Shown here: positions 10,861 to 21,442 of the stretch, one piece after another
Layout: each line of letters opens with the position of its first letter
How positions within the stretch are numbered: position 1 is the first letter of the stretch
NCBI GenBank assembly: GCA_019915135.1
Contig: JAHLMK010000012.1
Coordinates: forward strand, 62,001 to 126,000
Origin: Strobilurus pachycystidiatus
Taxonomy: Eukaryota; Basidiomycota; Agaricomycetes; Agaricales; Physalacriaceae
Length of the DNA: 64,000 nucleotides
Direction of reading: 5' to 3'
Translations under genes and position numbers: made by a program
The notes under the pieces: model-generated
What the model saw: only the letters and a program-made list of their open reading frames with translations
Told to the model about the DNA's origin: nothing
Databases searched by the model: none

Positions 10861-12090
10861 GGGGGAGGACATTGCGGGAAGCGCCCGCACAAAAAGGACA
10901 GCCAATCATGATCTCGGAATTACTTAATCTTTGATCTGTATATGGAATGAACTTGTGTTTCAACTAGCTATTGCGTCGAAATGTATCCGATTTGGACAGT
11001 ATGGAGGCCTGTGACGGTAACAGAGGCACCTAGGGCAAGATGGTCCCAAACGGGAAGAGGGCGGATTACCCAATTGGGACACTGGGTGGCGAGCGTCACC
11101 AAGTTAGGCGCGACGGTCCCGATTGGGACACGACCTGTGTCATATCCATGCTTCATGACACAGGATTGGACCGGATCTCCGACTTACTCAGCCAGTCACG
11201 CGTCTCCTCGTGACCCCATTAATCATCCATCCTCGCCAAGTCTTGCCAAGTCCAGCCGGGCCGCTTGGACCTCCGCACGTGATCCTTTACTCAGCATCTC
11301 TACCGCCAAACTTGCCATACCCTTGACCCAGACCATGCTGCCCTTTGCCCAATACATGTGGACCTCCGCTTGTGATCTTACTTATCTCCTTATGCATCTA
11401 CCTACTCAGTCCAGTATTTAAGCGCTTGTACTTTACCTATGTTTCCTCAGTTCGAATATCAACTTAGACGCTCCAGTCTAGTCTTCATCTCTTCTTCTTG
11501 TCTGAACTCAACTTGCAGAACTCCGCTCGTTGGCCTAGACTTACATTCTCCAACTCGCGTTGTCCTTACGGACCTCCGAGCTCATCACTTGTCTCTTTCC
11601 TTCGGATTTGCTCTTCCTTGGCGGACCCCCGGATTCAAGGCTCGACTCAAGGGACCAACCTGCTGAACGCAGGCAGCCCTGGTTCCGGACCACCAACAAT
11701 CCTCAAGACCGGGCCCCCTGCAACTCTCACCACAACCGAGGGATAGCCGGACTACTGCTTGACGGGGATCCATAGGGTTGCAGGTGTGGAAACACATGCC
11801 AATACAGAATAGGTAAACTTTTTACCTTTTCTTTCTTTTAAACACTTCTACGCTTATTCTTTCACAGGCTCAGAGCACCGCTTGTGCTATGCTTACCGAG
11901 AAATCCGGTTTTGGACATCCGATTGACTTGGTCTGGGGCACGGTCTTAACAACCTGCTTACATAGCATAGAGGATATGAGCCTCATGTCTGGCTACACCC
12001 GGACGACCAGCCCGGCCTGGCTAGCTCCAGGATTTGAGCAAAGTGATTTCTCTGGCTAGAGCTAGCCTTGAGGCTCAGAACCCACAGCTA
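10861..12090 (+). other. Non-coding interval with a possible LTR
   Basis: No gene recognised. The stretch 11137-11872 begins TGTCATATCC and ends TCTTTCACA, with a TATA-like AGTATTTAAG near 11411. It could be the 5' LTR of the gypsy remnant that follows. No target duplication or second copy was found in the window, so this is tentative. Between 11041 and 11130 the motif ATTGGGACAC occurs twice. Confidence 0.3.
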
Positions 12091-12094
12091 GAGG

Positions 12095-13570
12095 TGACAG
12101 GGCACCGACTTTCAGAAGGTTCACGCAACTTTGCATGTTGATCTACCCAAGTACTCCTACAGTCCTCTGAATCCAAATGTGGATGCGGATGTAGAGCCCA
12201 AAATTCCACGCTTGCCTAACCAGATCCGTGCCGACTCTCGCCTAGAACAAGTGTGGAAGTTCTTGGATGACCTCACACTGCCTTCAGGCTTGTCCGACCG
12301 AGATCAACGCACCTTCATCAAGTATGCCGGTAACTTTTTCATACAGGGCGGAGTACTCTGGCGACGCGTGGTATCTAGGCGACATCAGTCTTATGTTTGC
12401 CTATGTGATTGTATACGCATCCTGCGTGCCGCACACGACAACCTTGGACATAAGGGGCTGTTCTCGGTCCAATTCCATATCTCGCAGCGTTTTTGGTGGC
12501 CGGGCCTCATGAATGATGTGAAATGGTTTTTGCGCACCTGTCATGAGTGTCAGCTTAGGCAGACACATCACTGGCACCTGCCACCTGTGGTTGCCATGCC
12601 GGCGCCACTGTTTTCAAAAGTCTACATAGACACCTTCTTCATGCCTCGGGCTGGCGATTTCAAGTATGTCCTCCATGCTCGGGATTCCCTCACTGCCTAT
12701 CCTGAATTCCGCCTACTCCGAAAGGAGAATACTTCCACAATTTCCGCCTTCATCTTCAAAGAACTCATTTGTCGATGGGGATCTCTCCGGGAGATAGTCA
12801 CAGACAACGGTCCAGCCTTCATTGCGGCCATGGAGGAACTCCATAAAATCCATGGCGTAAAACACATACACATTTCAGCGTACAACTCCCAGGCGAACGG
12901 GATAGTCGAGAACCGCCATTTTGACGTGCGCGAAGGACTCCTGAAAATCTCGAAAGGGAATGAAAGGACATGGTACAAGTCAGCCCATGCTATGATCTGG
13001 GCCGAGCAAGTATTGGTATCGCGTACTACCCGCATGTTGCCCTTCTGAGCTGTCACAGGCGTGGAACCACTCTTGCCTATGGACTTTGTCCAGGCATCAT
13101 GGATGACGACTCCACCAGAAGGCCTTCTCTCTGACGAGGAGTTGATAGTTCACCGCGCGCAAGATCTCTTGAAGCGTGAGGAGGAACTTGAATGTCTGCG
13201 TGAAGGCGTCTATGATGCCCGAGTACAGGCGGCCCAGCGCTGGGTGCAGGATCATAAAAATTGGGTTCGCGACTTTGACTTTCCCCGTGGCGCTTTGGTT
13301 CTACTCGAAAACTCGCATGCCCGGAAGGACCTCCCTGATAAAGCCAAGCCACAATATTGGGGTCCGCTCATTGTGTTGTTTTGAAACCAGGGAGGAGCTT
13401 ACCATCTTTGCGAGCTCAATGGTGTAGCCTTGCACCAACCAGTGGCTGCTAGGCGAGTGATGCCTTACTTGGCACGGACGGCTGTGCCTCTTCCTGGCTT
13501 TTTCTCGGGTGGTCTGTCCCAAAGTGAGCTGCATCAGCTGGGAAGCTCTCACAATGAGGGAGCAGACTAG
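12095..13570 (+). pseudogene. Ty3/gypsy integrase region, degenerate
   Basis: The frame open at 12131-13048 encodes the C-terminal part of a gypsy polyprotein. It has a His/Cys zinc region (AAHDNLGHKG ... FWWPGL ... TCHECQ) and then an integrase core with Asp in YIDTFFMP, Asp in VTDNGPAF and Glu in YNSQANGIVE. After an in-frame TGA at 13046-13048 the same frame continues to 13384 (PLLPMDF ... VRDFDFPRGALVLLEN ... QYWGPLIVL), and a frameshift then leads into GGAYHLCELNG ... RVMPYLAR at 13385-13570. This is the usual C-terminus of a common Agaricomycete gypsy lineage. Reverse transcriptase and gag are absent, so the copy is a deleted remnant that cannot move by itself. Confidence 0.85.
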
Positions 13571-13732
13571 CCCTGTACACTATATCACTCTGAATGACAA
13601 TTTCGGTTCCTTACCTTCCTGTGCTCACTCTTCACTAAATCTACTCCTGGTTGAGTGATGGCCGGTAGGCAGCTGGGTTATGTCATTCTATTCGCCTACG
13701 TCCGCCATTTTGGTGCTTTCGGTCTACTACTT

Positions 13733-13915
13733 CAGGCAGGCAGGTTTGATGCTGCCTTGCTTTCACTACTACTGCCTTAGGGCGCGACTTGGTTTCCTAC
13801 TTGGCGGCCTACAACTGGACAGGATTGATGCTGTCCCACTCTCACTACAACAGGTTAGGCTTGATGCTAGCCTGTTTTTGACCACGGGCAAGCAGGTTTG
13901 ATGCTGTTTTGCCCA
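13733..13915. repeat. Four degenerate CAGGTTTGATGCTG repeats
   Basis: The motif CAGG(T/A)TTGATGCTG appears at about 13741, 13819, 13856 and 13892, spaced about 37-78 bp and separated by pyrimidine-rich sequence. It lies between the gypsy remnant and the MITE. Confidence 0.6.
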
Positions 13916-14125
13916 TGCTACGCCTGAAACTCAGGCAACAAGAATCTGGATAGGGGACGCCTGATTCCGGATTACTTTTACGCAACACACATTTACGACA
14001 ACTATCTGATTCCAAGAACCTCACAACTTGACTACTGTACGACAGTATGACAACTTTACGACAAGAGATGGGTACTATTCAATCTGCGTTTTGCCTTTGT
14101 CCGCAGTGGTACCCTAGCTCTGACC

Positions 14126-14598
14126 TAGACATGAGCACGAATGTCGGATATTTTCGGATATTTCAATTATATTCGTATCCGACATCCGAAGATATTCGGA
14201 TGTCGGATGTCGGATACCTCTCGGATGTCGGATGCCTCTCGGATGTCGGATGTCCACTTTCTGAGCAGACATCCGAGACATGATAGTGTGGGCTGTAGTA
14301 TATGAGTGTTCTGTGTTAGTTATGTGACTCTAATTGACATTTATACACAGTGTAATACCATAACTTCATAGTAGATATGGTTTCAGGCTGCTCTTGATGC
14401 AATATTATGCCAATACTCATGGATATTCAGATATATTCGAATATATTCGGATGAATATTCACAAATATTCGGATATTGGACAATTATCTCGGATGCAATG
14501 TCGGATATCCATCCGAATACGAATATCTGGGTTTGAGGTGCACATATTCGTGGTTCGGATGTCGGATACATCCGAATAGACACTCGTGATCATGTCTA
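14126..14598 (+). mobile_element. hAT MITE, family A copy 2
   Basis: 473 bp, same orientation and length as the copy at 5565-6037; by eye I find a single difference (GATGTCGGATA here, GATGTAGGATA there). It has a perfect 8-bp target duplication CTCTGACC at 14118-14125 and 14599-14606. Near-identity at two sites with different duplications indicates recent transposition from a common source. Confidence 0.95.
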
Positions 14599-14790
14599 CT
14601 CTGACCCCGCCTATTCTTCATCACTACTCTCAGAAGAGTCATCCTGCTGCAACTTGCCGTCCTCGTTGAATTGGTGGCGCGACTCTCCCTTGTCTTCGGT
14701 ATCCAGTTCTTCAACATTCTCAATGTCCGGCACTGCATCCTCTAGAAGGATAGGGAGGCGGTAGCGAGCTGCGAGTTGCAAGGCCCCCAC

Positions 14791-15360
14791 TTAGAGCACA
14801 TGACCACGACACTGAACTTCTTCGGCCTGCAGGCAGAGCTGTGTCGCCTCGGCAAAAAGAGCTTTGCCTGTTTCCTCGCGAGCATTCGCCTGGCTGAGCA
14901 GCTGTCGCGCCTGCATATCCAGAGTCTCCGCCTGGAGGCTCTGCGAATAGGCGGAATGGGCGGCGCCTGCGATGGTGAGCCCAGCCGGGAAGGACTCCCC
15001 AAGAGCCGCCACCAGGCTGTGCGCTACGTTTGAAACAGGGCGCGCAGTGTCTGCAAGGGTGTCAGATAGAAGAAGGACAGACTGGGGGAGAACTTCACCT
15101 TTTTCCTCGACTTTGACACGAGGTGCTGGGGTGCCGGCCGACGAAGAGGCATTGCGCATATTCTTCCTCCTTGCGCCCAGATTGGCACCCCCTTGGGTGC
15201 AGGTCAGGCGCCTACACTTGCAGCGAACGCAGACAGGAGGAAAGACACCAGTATACGCTGGAACCAGGCACTTAGCACCAGTGGCTTTGATGCAGTTGTT
15301 GCAGGGAGGAGAGTGCAGACACTTTCGGGAAGATGAGATAGGCGGAGGCCTATCGGCCAT
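14791..15360 (-). CDS. Cys-cluster protein, second overlapping ORF
   Basis: 190 codons from an ATG at 15360. Near the N-terminus are paired cysteines, CNNCIKATGAKC and then CVRCKCRRLTC, consistent with a zinc-binding cluster. A basic stretch (GARRKNMRNASSS) and a helical Ala/Gln-rich tail follow (QARQLLSQANAREETGKALF). It begins inside the end of the upstream ORF (15204-15695) in another frame, so the two could be joined by frameshifting or be separate products. Together they form a gene running opposite to the gypsy pol remnant. The zinc layout resembles the C-terminal part of the antisense frame at 36052-37524. Function unknown. Confidence 0.5.
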   Translation of the reverse strand: MADRPPPISSSRKCLHSPPCNNCIKATGAKCLVPAYTGVFPPVCVRCKCRRLTCTQGGANLGARRKNMRNASSSAGTPAPRVKVEEKGEVLPQSVLLLSDTLADTARPVSNVAHSLVAALGESFPAGLTIAGAAHSAYSQSLQAETLDMQARQLLSQANAREETGKALFAEATQLCLQAEEVQCRGHVL

Positions 15361-15970
15361 TGAACACTGAGCCGTTTGAAGTGGAACTCGTGGGGGACAA
15401 GGGTGCTGGAGACCTGAATGAACTGGTCAAACGATGGTCGTCCAGAGTAGGGAAGGAGTTTTGGAGGAGCCCCTTCAATGGCTTGCACCGCCTGGAGGTT
15501 ATCGTGCTCCATCTGGAGCTCGCCTATGGGCTCACACCATTTGGGGTGGCCAATGATGAGGGCGGCCAGGCGACACGACCACAAGCTGGATACAAGTGTC
15601 ACCCGGAACTTTTGGAAGGCTATGTACGCCATAGGATAGTCGGGGCAGGGGTAGTTTCGCCCCATGCAGACTTCCTGGAGCGCATCAAGATACGACTAAA
15701 ACGACGACTGAGGTTGAAGATAAACGGGACGACAATGATCTGACTTACTTTATGTGCAAAGACTTTGGACACAAAGGAGTCACGCCCAGCAGGATCAAGG
15801 TCGAGACCGTGCTCTGGGTTCAAAGCGAGGAGTTGGACCAAGAACTTGGCCTGCAGATCTCCAAGAGCATAGAAGGCCTTGGCGAGGTTATGGTCGACGG
15901 AGCCTTGGGCCTGGTTGGGGAGAGGCTCGGGGCAGGGAACAGTGATGATGTTGGGGTCGGTTTGATACAT
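15204..15970 (-). CDS. Antisense gene beside gypsy pol, first ORF
   Basis: Exon 1 is 15749-15970 (ATG at 15970, 74 codons). A 53-bp intron (donor GTAAGT, acceptor TTTTAG) leads into exon 2 at 15695, which stays open to 15204. The N-terminal half is helical (KAFYALGDLQAKFLVQLLAL). Exon 2 contains SSLWSCRLAALIIGHPKWCE and ends with FKRLSVQ before it overlaps the Cys-cluster ORF. A TATA-like sequence lies about 45 bp upstream of the ATG on the same strand. It is an intact, spliced, promoter-bearing gene in the otherwise degenerate gypsy region. I recognise no enzyme family; a nucleic-acid-binding accessory or gag-like role is only a guess. Confidence 0.5.
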
Positions 15971-16007
15971 GGGGGGGAAGTTGGTGGTTGAGGAGTAGAA
16001 GGGGTTG

Positions 16008-16020
16008 CCCTTTTATAGGA
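16008..16020 (-). promoter_or_regulatory. TATA-like box of the antisense gene
   Basis: Reads TCCTATAAAAGGG on the minus strand, about 40-50 bp upstream of the ATG at 15970, with a pyrimidine-rich leader between. It suggests that the antisense gene has its own promoter and does not rely on an LTR. Confidence 0.6.
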
Positions 16021-17310
16021 AGGTGCTGGGAAGGGGCTAGGAAATTTTAGTTGGGGGGAGATGTACAGACTGAGTTCTCCCTGAGGAGGGAACTCAGCTG
16101 TTGTCGGCATACTAGGTGCATGCCTCAGGCGAGGGACATTTGGCCGAAGGGACCATACTGCCAAGACATGAGCCGCGTTGCTCGGACAGGAAGCGCACAC
16201 ATTCGAGACATTGGAGCTGAGGGAAGGATACCATTCCGCTCTTCCTGCCTATGGAGGAGTTGTTCCGTTTCCGCCGCCTCCGCCCGCTCCACTACTCCGC
16301 AGTACTCGCTACTAGATGAGCCCGGATAGAGGAGTGGTGGGCCATCTCTGATCCACACAGGCGAAGTTCAGGCAAGACCGTATAGGCGAGGAAGACCAAT
16401 GCTCGCCTGGACAGTTCCGCAAGGAAGAGAGATTACGCAGAGTATTGTATTTAAGGCAACACACTTGTAGTAGTTACTCAGTTAGATATCACCTACTTTC
16501 ACTCAATACTGCTCACTCTCACTTGGCGAACTCCCTCGCCTCACTCGATCTCAGGTGACACACTCCGCCTGAGCATCACTTGCCATTTCACTTCACTGTA
16601 AGCGAACACCTTGCCTACACATTCCGCATCGCGCAGCACGTTTTGCCTATCCTCGAGCTAGTCTCTCGGATATTGGGGTATCCCCCATGCGTACATATTT
16701 CTTGTACAGGACCGTTTAGGCATCTACACTGTTGTCAATCATTCACAGGCTGATGGACCCGGAGCATCCACAGCTATTAATCCCACAGCTTTCCAATTGT
16801 CTTTTGGAGACAGCCGGGAGCCTCCAGATCAGTCGCCTGTGCCAGTTCTTTACCATTTTCTCCCAAATCCTCAAAAACGACGGAAAAATTTCCTTATCTT
16901 CTTCGGAGCTTACTGTCGTCATCTCCTCCTTCATCTCTGTCCGCAAGAAAGTGGGACTGGAGCTGGGTGATATGCTTATAACCCTCGGCGTCGACAAGTT
17001 CACCGTCAAGAAACGCTCTGGTTCGAGGAGTAGGTGAGCCGTCTTTCTCAACGGCACCTTTCAGTGACACTCAGGTTATGCCGACAGCTCCTAGACCCAG
17101 CCCGCATTCATTGCATGGTTTTTTCCCACTCCCCTCGCTATCTCCATGTAATCTTTCATTGCTTTCCTTCTTGCTTTCGTTCCTTGCGGTTACTATTATT
17201 GGAGCATATTCTGGTCATTGGTGCTATTTAATACCACGCTTTCCCCACAATCTTTGCAAGCAAGTGCTTCTCTCAATACCGTCTGACATCCTGATATCCT
17301 TATCTGTGCA
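16021..17310. other. Non-coding interval, LTR-like in part
   Basis: 16097-16747 begins TGTTGTCGGC and ends ATTCACA, with TATA-like TGTATTTAAGG near 16448 followed by a pyrimidine-rich, CTCACT-rich leader. This resembles an LTR but has no partner or duplication here. An open frame at 16732-17037 (+) has no recognisable domain. A TATTTAATA box near 17223 precedes the small ORF at 17311. Confidence 0.3.
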
Positions 17311-17572
17311 ATGGACGCCCCAACGCAACGGCCGCAACCTCAAAACGGCGACCATCCATCTGGCGATGTGAGCTGCCTTCCAGGTAAGTAAAGACCACGT
17401 AGCCGTGTTTTGTGTCTGACTGACGCCTCGCACAGCTGATAGTCTCACACGCTGTCCAGATGATCATCTTACGCGGCACCCGCATGATATGCTTATATGC
17501 CGGACGGGTGACGCCACCCTCTCCAAGTCCACAGACCTTGTGTCTTTGGCGGCAGGACATTGCAGCGCTTGA
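17311..17572 (+). CDS. Possible small spliced ORF (69 aa)
   Basis: ATG at 17311, donor GTAAGT at 17384, acceptor CGCACAG at 17435, stop TGA at 17570-17572. It gives 69 aa with a His/Asp-rich segment (RCPDDHLTRHPHDMLICRTG). An upstream TATTTAATA box and pyrimidine tract fit a fungal promoter. No family recognised; it could be the 5' end of a decayed gene, since further intron-like signals (GTATGT) follow the stop directly. Confidence 0.25.
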
Positions 17573-18534
17573 GTATGTCTCTTGTTTATCTTCAAATGCT
17601 TTCCGGATCTCACAGTCGACCCTTAGAGCGCTCCGCTCGAACAGCGTACTTGGCGTTACTCTGATCAAGGTGGCAGCTGATAGCGAGGAGCTTCCGTTAT
17701 CTCATTGTAGTTTCTCCGCCAGTCCACTGACTGCGGTCCCTATTCACATTATAAGAAGTCTAAATGAAGGCATGAATGATGTTTGATCCCCCCTTCCACG
17801 TGTTGACATTGCACTGAGCCGACAGAGTTTTAGCTCGTTGGCACTGTCCGGCACAATGAAGTACCAGTCACGACCGCGACTGAGGCCGGTCAAGTCACAA
17901 ATACGGCCAACAAATCTTTGTCCGCTTCAATTCCAGTGGCTGGGTGACGAGCGCCTTGTGTTTCTTCACATAATGCAATGCATCCACATCGCCGGGCTCA
18001 AAGCCCATCTGCCACCTCTTTTGCCAGATACATAGGGTGTATATCCGAAGGAGGACGGTGCAGAGAGCGACAGCAAAGAAAAGCCAGCCAGTCCAGATGT
18101 TCAAGACCGTTATATGCGTTGGCGGTGAACACGACGGCAAAAATTGTGGCCGTGTACAGTAAGCCTGTCCACGATCCGGTTGAACAAGCCAATCGCAATC
18201 ACAGGCGCAATGATTCAAAATGAATTCCAAAAGAGAAGGTATATATTTTCAAACACGCTTTGGGCTGGTGAGGTCAAGTACGCAGACAAATGGAAAGACA
18301 ACCCACTAATCTGGATTCCTAACCACGCAGGATCGGGAACCACCGCAGCTCGCCAATGCACATGATGTTTGTTTAGCGGAAATGCAGAACCCTGTAGTAC
18401 AGCGCGTTAGCACCTGGATCATACCGCACGCTCAAAGACTAACACGTACCTGTCCCATTCCTTGCTCAACTCCAATGCCCATGCGCGAGCAGTTTCAAAA
18501 ACCAGAATTGGGCAATGGCATAATCACTGGCGTT

Positions 18535-18996
18535 TAGAGATGTCCACAAATATATATTCGAGTATATTCTTATTCAGGCACACGAATAATCCCCCCTCCA
18601 AGGGTCATAATCGTTATTCATGAATATACTCTTAATCTTATTCGTCAACTTAATCTTCACTGCGAATATTTTGCTTTTATTCATGAATATTCATGAATAT
18701 ACGAGTATAATCATCTCAATGTCACTCAAGATCACAGTTCAAGTTATTGAATGACCTATAAATCATTCAAACAGCATCTAAATTTATCATAAACTTGTCT
18801 TTAGTACTGAGAATTCAGTATTATCAGACACTCATGAATGAGTTGAGGATTATGTGAAACTGAAGGTTCATATTCTATATGCGTCAACTTATTCTTATTC
18901 ACGAATAGAATATATTTGTCATATTCATATTCATGAATAAGATTAGGAATATATTCATGAATATTCTCCTTTACTCCTTATTCGTGGTCATGTCTA
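18535..18996. mobile_element. hAT MITE, family D
   Basis: 462 bp with ends TAGAGATGTCCACAAATA and the complement of TAGACATGACCACGAATA. It has a perfect 8-bp target duplication CTGGCGTT at 18527-18534 and 18997-19004. The interior is AT-rich with many ATTCATGAATAT palindromes. It interrupts the GLQAVNA|SDYAIAQF reading of the P4-ATPase relic. The TIRs are related to family A but the interior is different. Confidence 0.92.
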
Positions 18997-19131
18997 CTGG
19001 CGTTGACTGCTTGGAGACCTTGAAATGCCGACGCCAATGTCCGCTGCCTGGAGTGGAATTGTCAACAATTGAGAACAAAGGGAGGGCGACAGACAACGAA
19101 GGCAAGCTGTCGTTGAAAGGATAGAGATCTT

Positions 19132-19561
19132 CACGAGTCATTAGAAGTAGAGGATATCCTTGATCCGAACCTTGACTTTGATCCAAAGTTCAAATCATTA
19201 ACATGTCAATGATCTGAACCTAAGGATCATTGTAAGGATTAAGGTTCATTCACTGAAGGTAAAAATCATTGAAGGATCATTGTTGCATCATTAACTTTAT
19301 GCAAATACAAGTACAGAAAAGCTTCCACAGTACTTAAACAGCTTTCAATGGTACATGTTGATGATTATGAATGCATATTCTATCAGACATCAGACATTTA
19401 TCACCCAAACATAGAAGGATCATTCAATGATCCTTGATTCGAACTGCTCAATGATCCGAACTTAAGGATCATCGAAAGGATCAAGGTTTATTTAATTTTG
19501 GAGAGGATATCCTCTTTGAGGATCAAGGTTCAGATCATTGAATAACTTGTGGGGATCTCTA
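19132..19561 (-). mobile_element. hAT MITE, family B copy 2 (inverted)
   Basis: 430 bp, the reverse complement of the family B copy at 10303-10742 with small indels and substitutions. It has a perfect 8-bp target duplication TGAAAGGA at 19124-19131 and 19562-19569. It sits just after a GTAAGT donor, in what was an intron of the P4-ATPase copy. Confidence 0.93.
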
Positions 19562-19985
19562 TGAAAGGAAGAAGGAAAAAGAATACTTACCTGCATCATG
19601 CTAACATCTTCGCACCATCCCCAATCGCTAGCGTCATAGCACCCATCCTTCACCATATCCGCACTACAAGCGCCTTCTGCAAAGAGGACACCAAACAAGA
19701 TATCACGCCCTCGCAAACTGTCGCCAAAACGTAACAGGAGCGCTTTGTGTGGGGATTTGAGAGAGCCTGTATGAGCATTAGCAAGGTGAATAGAATGAAG
19801 ATAGAGAAGAACTTACCCACCCAACGCCGCCCCATCAATAACTAGGACAAATCCACCTGGCCGGTCTCCATTCCTAGTGCCAATGTGTCTGTAAGTTTCC
19901 TGCAGTGTCTCTGGCAACGTCGAGAGCAGGATCTTCACACAAGGCTGGAGCATCGTCGCCTTCGAATCATCAATCATTGGAGTAA

Positions 19986-20993
19986 CAATTCTGAGTAGCG
20001 AACGTCGGGAACGGGAAAGTGCTGCGTTGATGTGTGAGGAGAGACAATAAATAACGTTGCATTTGTGACTGCAGAAATGTCAGCATTGATAGCGAAAACA
20101 GAGTGTTCTAGAACTCACTCCGCCGCCTTCCGTTTGTCAGTCTTCAATTGTGTCAAGGACTCATGATGGAAGACGGTCACATAGCTAGGATCGTGGAGGT
20201 AATGATGCCGGTGATCTAGCAGCGCCGCAAGGTACTTGGTGAGATCCTCTTGAGAGAGAGGTACAGTAATTGGCCTACCATTGTTGTTAGTGGGTACGTC
20301 GGGCACGGCATGATAGGAGCACATACTCGCACTAGCGCCGTAGATACTATCAAACACGTAGACGTGTTCCAACTTGCCCTGTGTGCTCTCTGACATGAGA
20401 GTGACTGGAGAGCAGATTTAAATCCTGAGGGTCGGTGACTGGAGCGCGACGAGAAGGGAGGGCAGGATGGTCTGGAAATTGACTGCCGAGGAGGTAGATT
20501 TGAACGCTTCCAGCAACGCAATGCAGTGATTCAAAATCAACGCTGCAATGTCTTGATCCTCCAGATATGTCAACCAGATGCCACTCAAGAAGGCGAGGGC
20601 GTCATCCTGCATGTTACCAAACAGGACTCTGAGGGTGTTCATCGTGATCGCTACAGAAGACATAGTCGCTGCTTTGTAGATCCTGCGCATGAACGCAACA
20701 TATTGATAGTCGCGAACATCCAATGTGTTCTGTTTTGCGTAAGATTAGATCCAGTGGAATGATGAACGAGATCAGCATGGACTCACTGCAGTAAAGCCTT
20801 GCATCAGCCAATTGATAACGATCCCTTCAGGTGGCTGAACCTCGGCAGCGATGGTCACTAAGGAGATCTGTAACCAATAGACGGTATTCTTGCTGTTAGG
20901 CTTCATGGCAGTGCTCCTGCCGAGTTTCGTATCGTCAATATGCTAGTGCAGAAAGGATGAGCTGAGAAAGTTAACAAGAACGACTTAACCCAC
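19986..20993 (-). pseudogene. UTP10-like (HEATR1) relic, downstream segment
   Basis: Minus-strand exons with retained introns read in the order expected of the U3 snoRNP HEAT-repeat protein UTP10: IDDTKLGRSTAM, NTVYWLQISLVTIAAEV, DVRDYQYVAFMRRIYK, RVLFGNMQDDALAFLSGIW, FQTILPSLLVALQS, then YVFDSIYGASA, EDLTKYLAALLDHRHHYLHD, VTVFHHESLTQL, and SRSRRSLLRIVTPMIDDSK. A TAA at about 20418-20420 and a change of frame after ALQS break it. The upstream part continues at 39246 on the far side of the nested LTR element, and the downstream end is fused to P4-ATPase sequence near 19985. In a functional genome UTP10 is an essential single-copy 90S pre-ribosome factor, so this is probably an extra, dead copy. 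Identification is by family knowledge only. Confidence 0.68.
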
Positions 20994-21182
20994 TGTTATG
21001 ATCTTGGTCCGGGTGTCCGACAGGCACAAGGCCTTGCCATCCTCCTGGTTCCCGAAAGGTTGTCTGAAACCCCTCGGGGCGCTTGAGGAGCGTACCCGCG
21101 GGCGAAGTCTATATCTTGTTCCACCACGAACTCCGTTCACGGATATCATCTCCGCGGAAGCACCGTCTTCCTCCCTCCCCCT
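20994..21182 (+). repeat. 5' LTR of copy 1, first part
   Basis: Starts TGTTATGATCTTGG and matches the start of the 3' LTR at 38163 with a few substitutions (for example GAAAGGTTG versus GAAAGGTCG). It ends at TCCCCCT, where the KDZ transposon enters. Confidence 0.9.
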
Positions 21183-21330
21183 CACCCGTCGATGTACCTA
21201 TTATATATTATGAGCTGAGTATTCCTCGCCCCCCTCATTGTATTATATCACGACATGTGTCGAGGAGGTCCATAATATATTACAGGCTTCTCTGGGGATG
21301 TCCCCGGCTCCCCGGCAGAGCTCAGCCAGC
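21183..21330 (+). repeat. Left TIR of the KDZ transposon
   Basis: Begins CACCCGTCGATGTACCTATT. It pairs with the complement of 34450-34597, with conserved blocks GTATTATATCACGACATGT and TAATATATTA. The outer 30 bp and the block around 21240-21300 match best. Confidence 0.85.
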
Positions 21331-21442
21331 ATTGCTGCCGTTCTGCCAGCTCCTCTTGCTGCTGACTAATTCCTCTGGGCCACATTTCTTTGTTCAAAGC
21401 GAATAAATTAGGAAATAATGATATAAATGGACAAATATGGTA

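Larger units (their letters stand above)
17895..19985 (-). pseudogene. P4-type ATPase (flippase) fragment, two MITEs
   Basis: Minus-strand pieces in the correct order of a phospholipid-translocating P4 ATPase: RPGGFVLVIDGAALG (about 19870), ALSNPHTK ... CEGVISC ... LQKALVVR (about 19700), a damaged hinge motif where GDGANDVSMIQ is expected (frame lost, DVSMMQ remains, about 19600), AADIGVGIS (about 19050), GLQAVNASDYAIAQFWFLK and HGHWS (about 18500), and a C-terminal membrane part (TATIFAVVFTANAYNGL, GWLFFAVALCTVLL, GFEPGDVDALHYVKKHK) at 17895-18230. Introns are retained, so the copy is DNA-derived. Several 1-2 nt indels break the frame. One MITE sits in an intron (19132-19561) and one in an exon (18535-18996). 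The N-terminal half is absent; a UTP10-like fragment abuts directly. Confidence 0.78.
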
